Source: Coffea arabica (Eukaryota > Streptophyta > Magnoliopsida > Gentianales > Rubiaceae). Taken from it: a DNA stretch of 64,000 nucleotides. Both the position numbers and the translations under genes were made by a program. The stretch covers positions 15,828,001 to 15,892,000 of the forward strand of contig NC_092312.1 of NCBI RefSeq assembly GCF_036785885.1. Direction: 5' to 3'. Positions 63,196 through 64,000 of this stretch are shown piece by piece (the stretch's first letter is position 1; each line of letters opens with the position of its first letter). Under the pieces are notes generated by a model. That model was given only the letters and a program-made list of their open reading frames with translations, searched no databases and was not told the origin of the DNA.

Positions 63196-64000
63196 AGTAT
63201 CTGCGTGCTTTTGATTTCATCGAGCCCTTATGTGTAGTGCTATTCTAGAATCCATCCTCGTGTCTATTGATTGATGTTGGTGCGTGTTTGCCTGCCCTTT
63301 ATACATTTTACCCATGTACAAAGCAGGCAGCCACTTGGGAGAAACGCTTGCCTGCCCTTTATACATTTTACCCATATATAAAGCAATCCCCATGTCTATT
63401 GATTGATGTTGGTGCGTGCTGTTTCTCACCCCCACTTTCCCTTTAATTTTTTTTTCTTTTTGTTGGATTTTGATATGTAATACAATTCAATTTTGTTAAA
63501 TCCGTTAATTCTCAATTCGTAATTTCCTATACTTTCTGCAGTTGATGTATTAACACTACTCTGTTCGCCTGTGTGTGTGAGTTGGGGGAAGTTGGGGGGA
63601 GCCGTTTCGCATTGACCTGCTATATGGCCAGTGTGTTTCGAGCAAAGTGATCCTTCGAAGTTTGACCCAAAAAATGTATAAAGAAAGACACCAATCGCGT
63701 CAATAGGCGGTAACAATTAGAAGAATGTCGGGCATGAAAATCGATATATTTTTCTTCATTGGGTTACCCACCAAAAAAATGCCAGAAGTTGGATTCTAGC
63801 TGGTGTTATGTTTGTTATGTTTCTTTTTGTCAAAAAAAAAAAAAAAAAAGATTCTAGCACGTGCTATGTTTCCGTACCATCAACAAGAGTTTCCACCAAC
63901 TTATTATTAATAGTGGAAAGTGTAATTTACAGCCGCAAATGAAGATTCAACTATTCAAGTATCAAGATACCGACACGCACTACATGGTACTAGAGATCCT
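63196..64000. other. SH3P2 3' flank and intergenic DNA
   Basis: The first 250 bases or so are probably the SH3P2 3' UTR and contain an A-B-B-A repeat. After that there is unassigned DNA with a poly-A run at 63832-63849. No further gene was seen. Confidence 0.5.
63261..63418 (+). repeat. A-B-B-A repeat in the SH3P2 3' region
   Basis: Unit A (TGTCTATTGATTGATGTTGG and six more bases) occurs at 63261-63286 and 63393-63418. Unit B (TGCCTGCCCTTTATACATTT and seven more) occurs at 63289-63315 and 63349-63375. All copies are direct and essentially identical, in the order A, B, B, A. Confidence 0.88.

Overview
This window is nuclear DNA of a flowering plant, almost certainly a eudicot. The genes have many short exons with AT-rich introns, their products match plant-specific families, and the intergenic DNA is full of plant-type transposable elements (a tRNA-Asp-primed LTR retrotransposon, MITEs, a tRNA-derived SINE). 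I cannot place the species from sequence alone. There is no operon structure, CRISPR array, rRNA gene or recognisable tRNA gene.

Layout. 1-6.3 kb: AT-rich intergenic DNA with one long-TIR element and an inverted G-box repeat. 6.37-14.0 kb: a complete, very young LTR retrotransposon on the minus strand (two 1,583-bp LTRs, target-site duplication GATAT) that encodes only Gag plus an aspartic protease and has no pol. 14-17.7 kb: degenerate repeats and a long AT microsatellite. 17.76-29.24 kb: a ten-exon NERD-type gene (PHD, SWIB, Plus3, GYF, GW/WG repeats, CCCH finger). Its 2.46-kb eighth intron has textbook U12 AT-AC splice signals. 31.6-32.3 kb: a hAT-like MITE. 33.36-37.29 kb: a seven-exon DUF1640/CCDC90-type mitochondrial coiled-coil membrane protein gene with a SINE in its third intron. 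38.5-40.6 kb: a MULE-type element with a perfect 9-bp target duplication and a Stowaway MITE. 41.3-42.5 kb (minus): a two-exon GATA factor of the GATA5/6 type. 43-50 kb: intergenic DNA with a hAT-like element, a 413-bp foldback element and AT-rich palindromic repeats. 50.0-55.5 kb (minus): a multi-exon subtilisin-like protease pseudogene broken by frameshifts and stops. 55.6-57.5 kb: a TIR element and a degenerate tandem array. 57.54-63.2 kb: SH3P2 (BAR-SH3 protein, ten exons), whose first intron uses a GC donor.

The genes are independent transcription units. NERD acts in small-RNA-linked chromatin silencing, the DUF1640 protein in the mitochondrial membrane, the GATA factor in transcription, and SH3P2 in membrane trafficking and autophagy. 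From memory, neighbours of the same three families (GATA6, DUF1640, NERD-like CCCH protein) lie together in Arabidopsis, so the 17-43 kb block looks like conserved microsynteny. Exon coordinates were worked out by hand from splice motifs, phase continuity and protein continuity; in the four intact genes every junction keeps frame.
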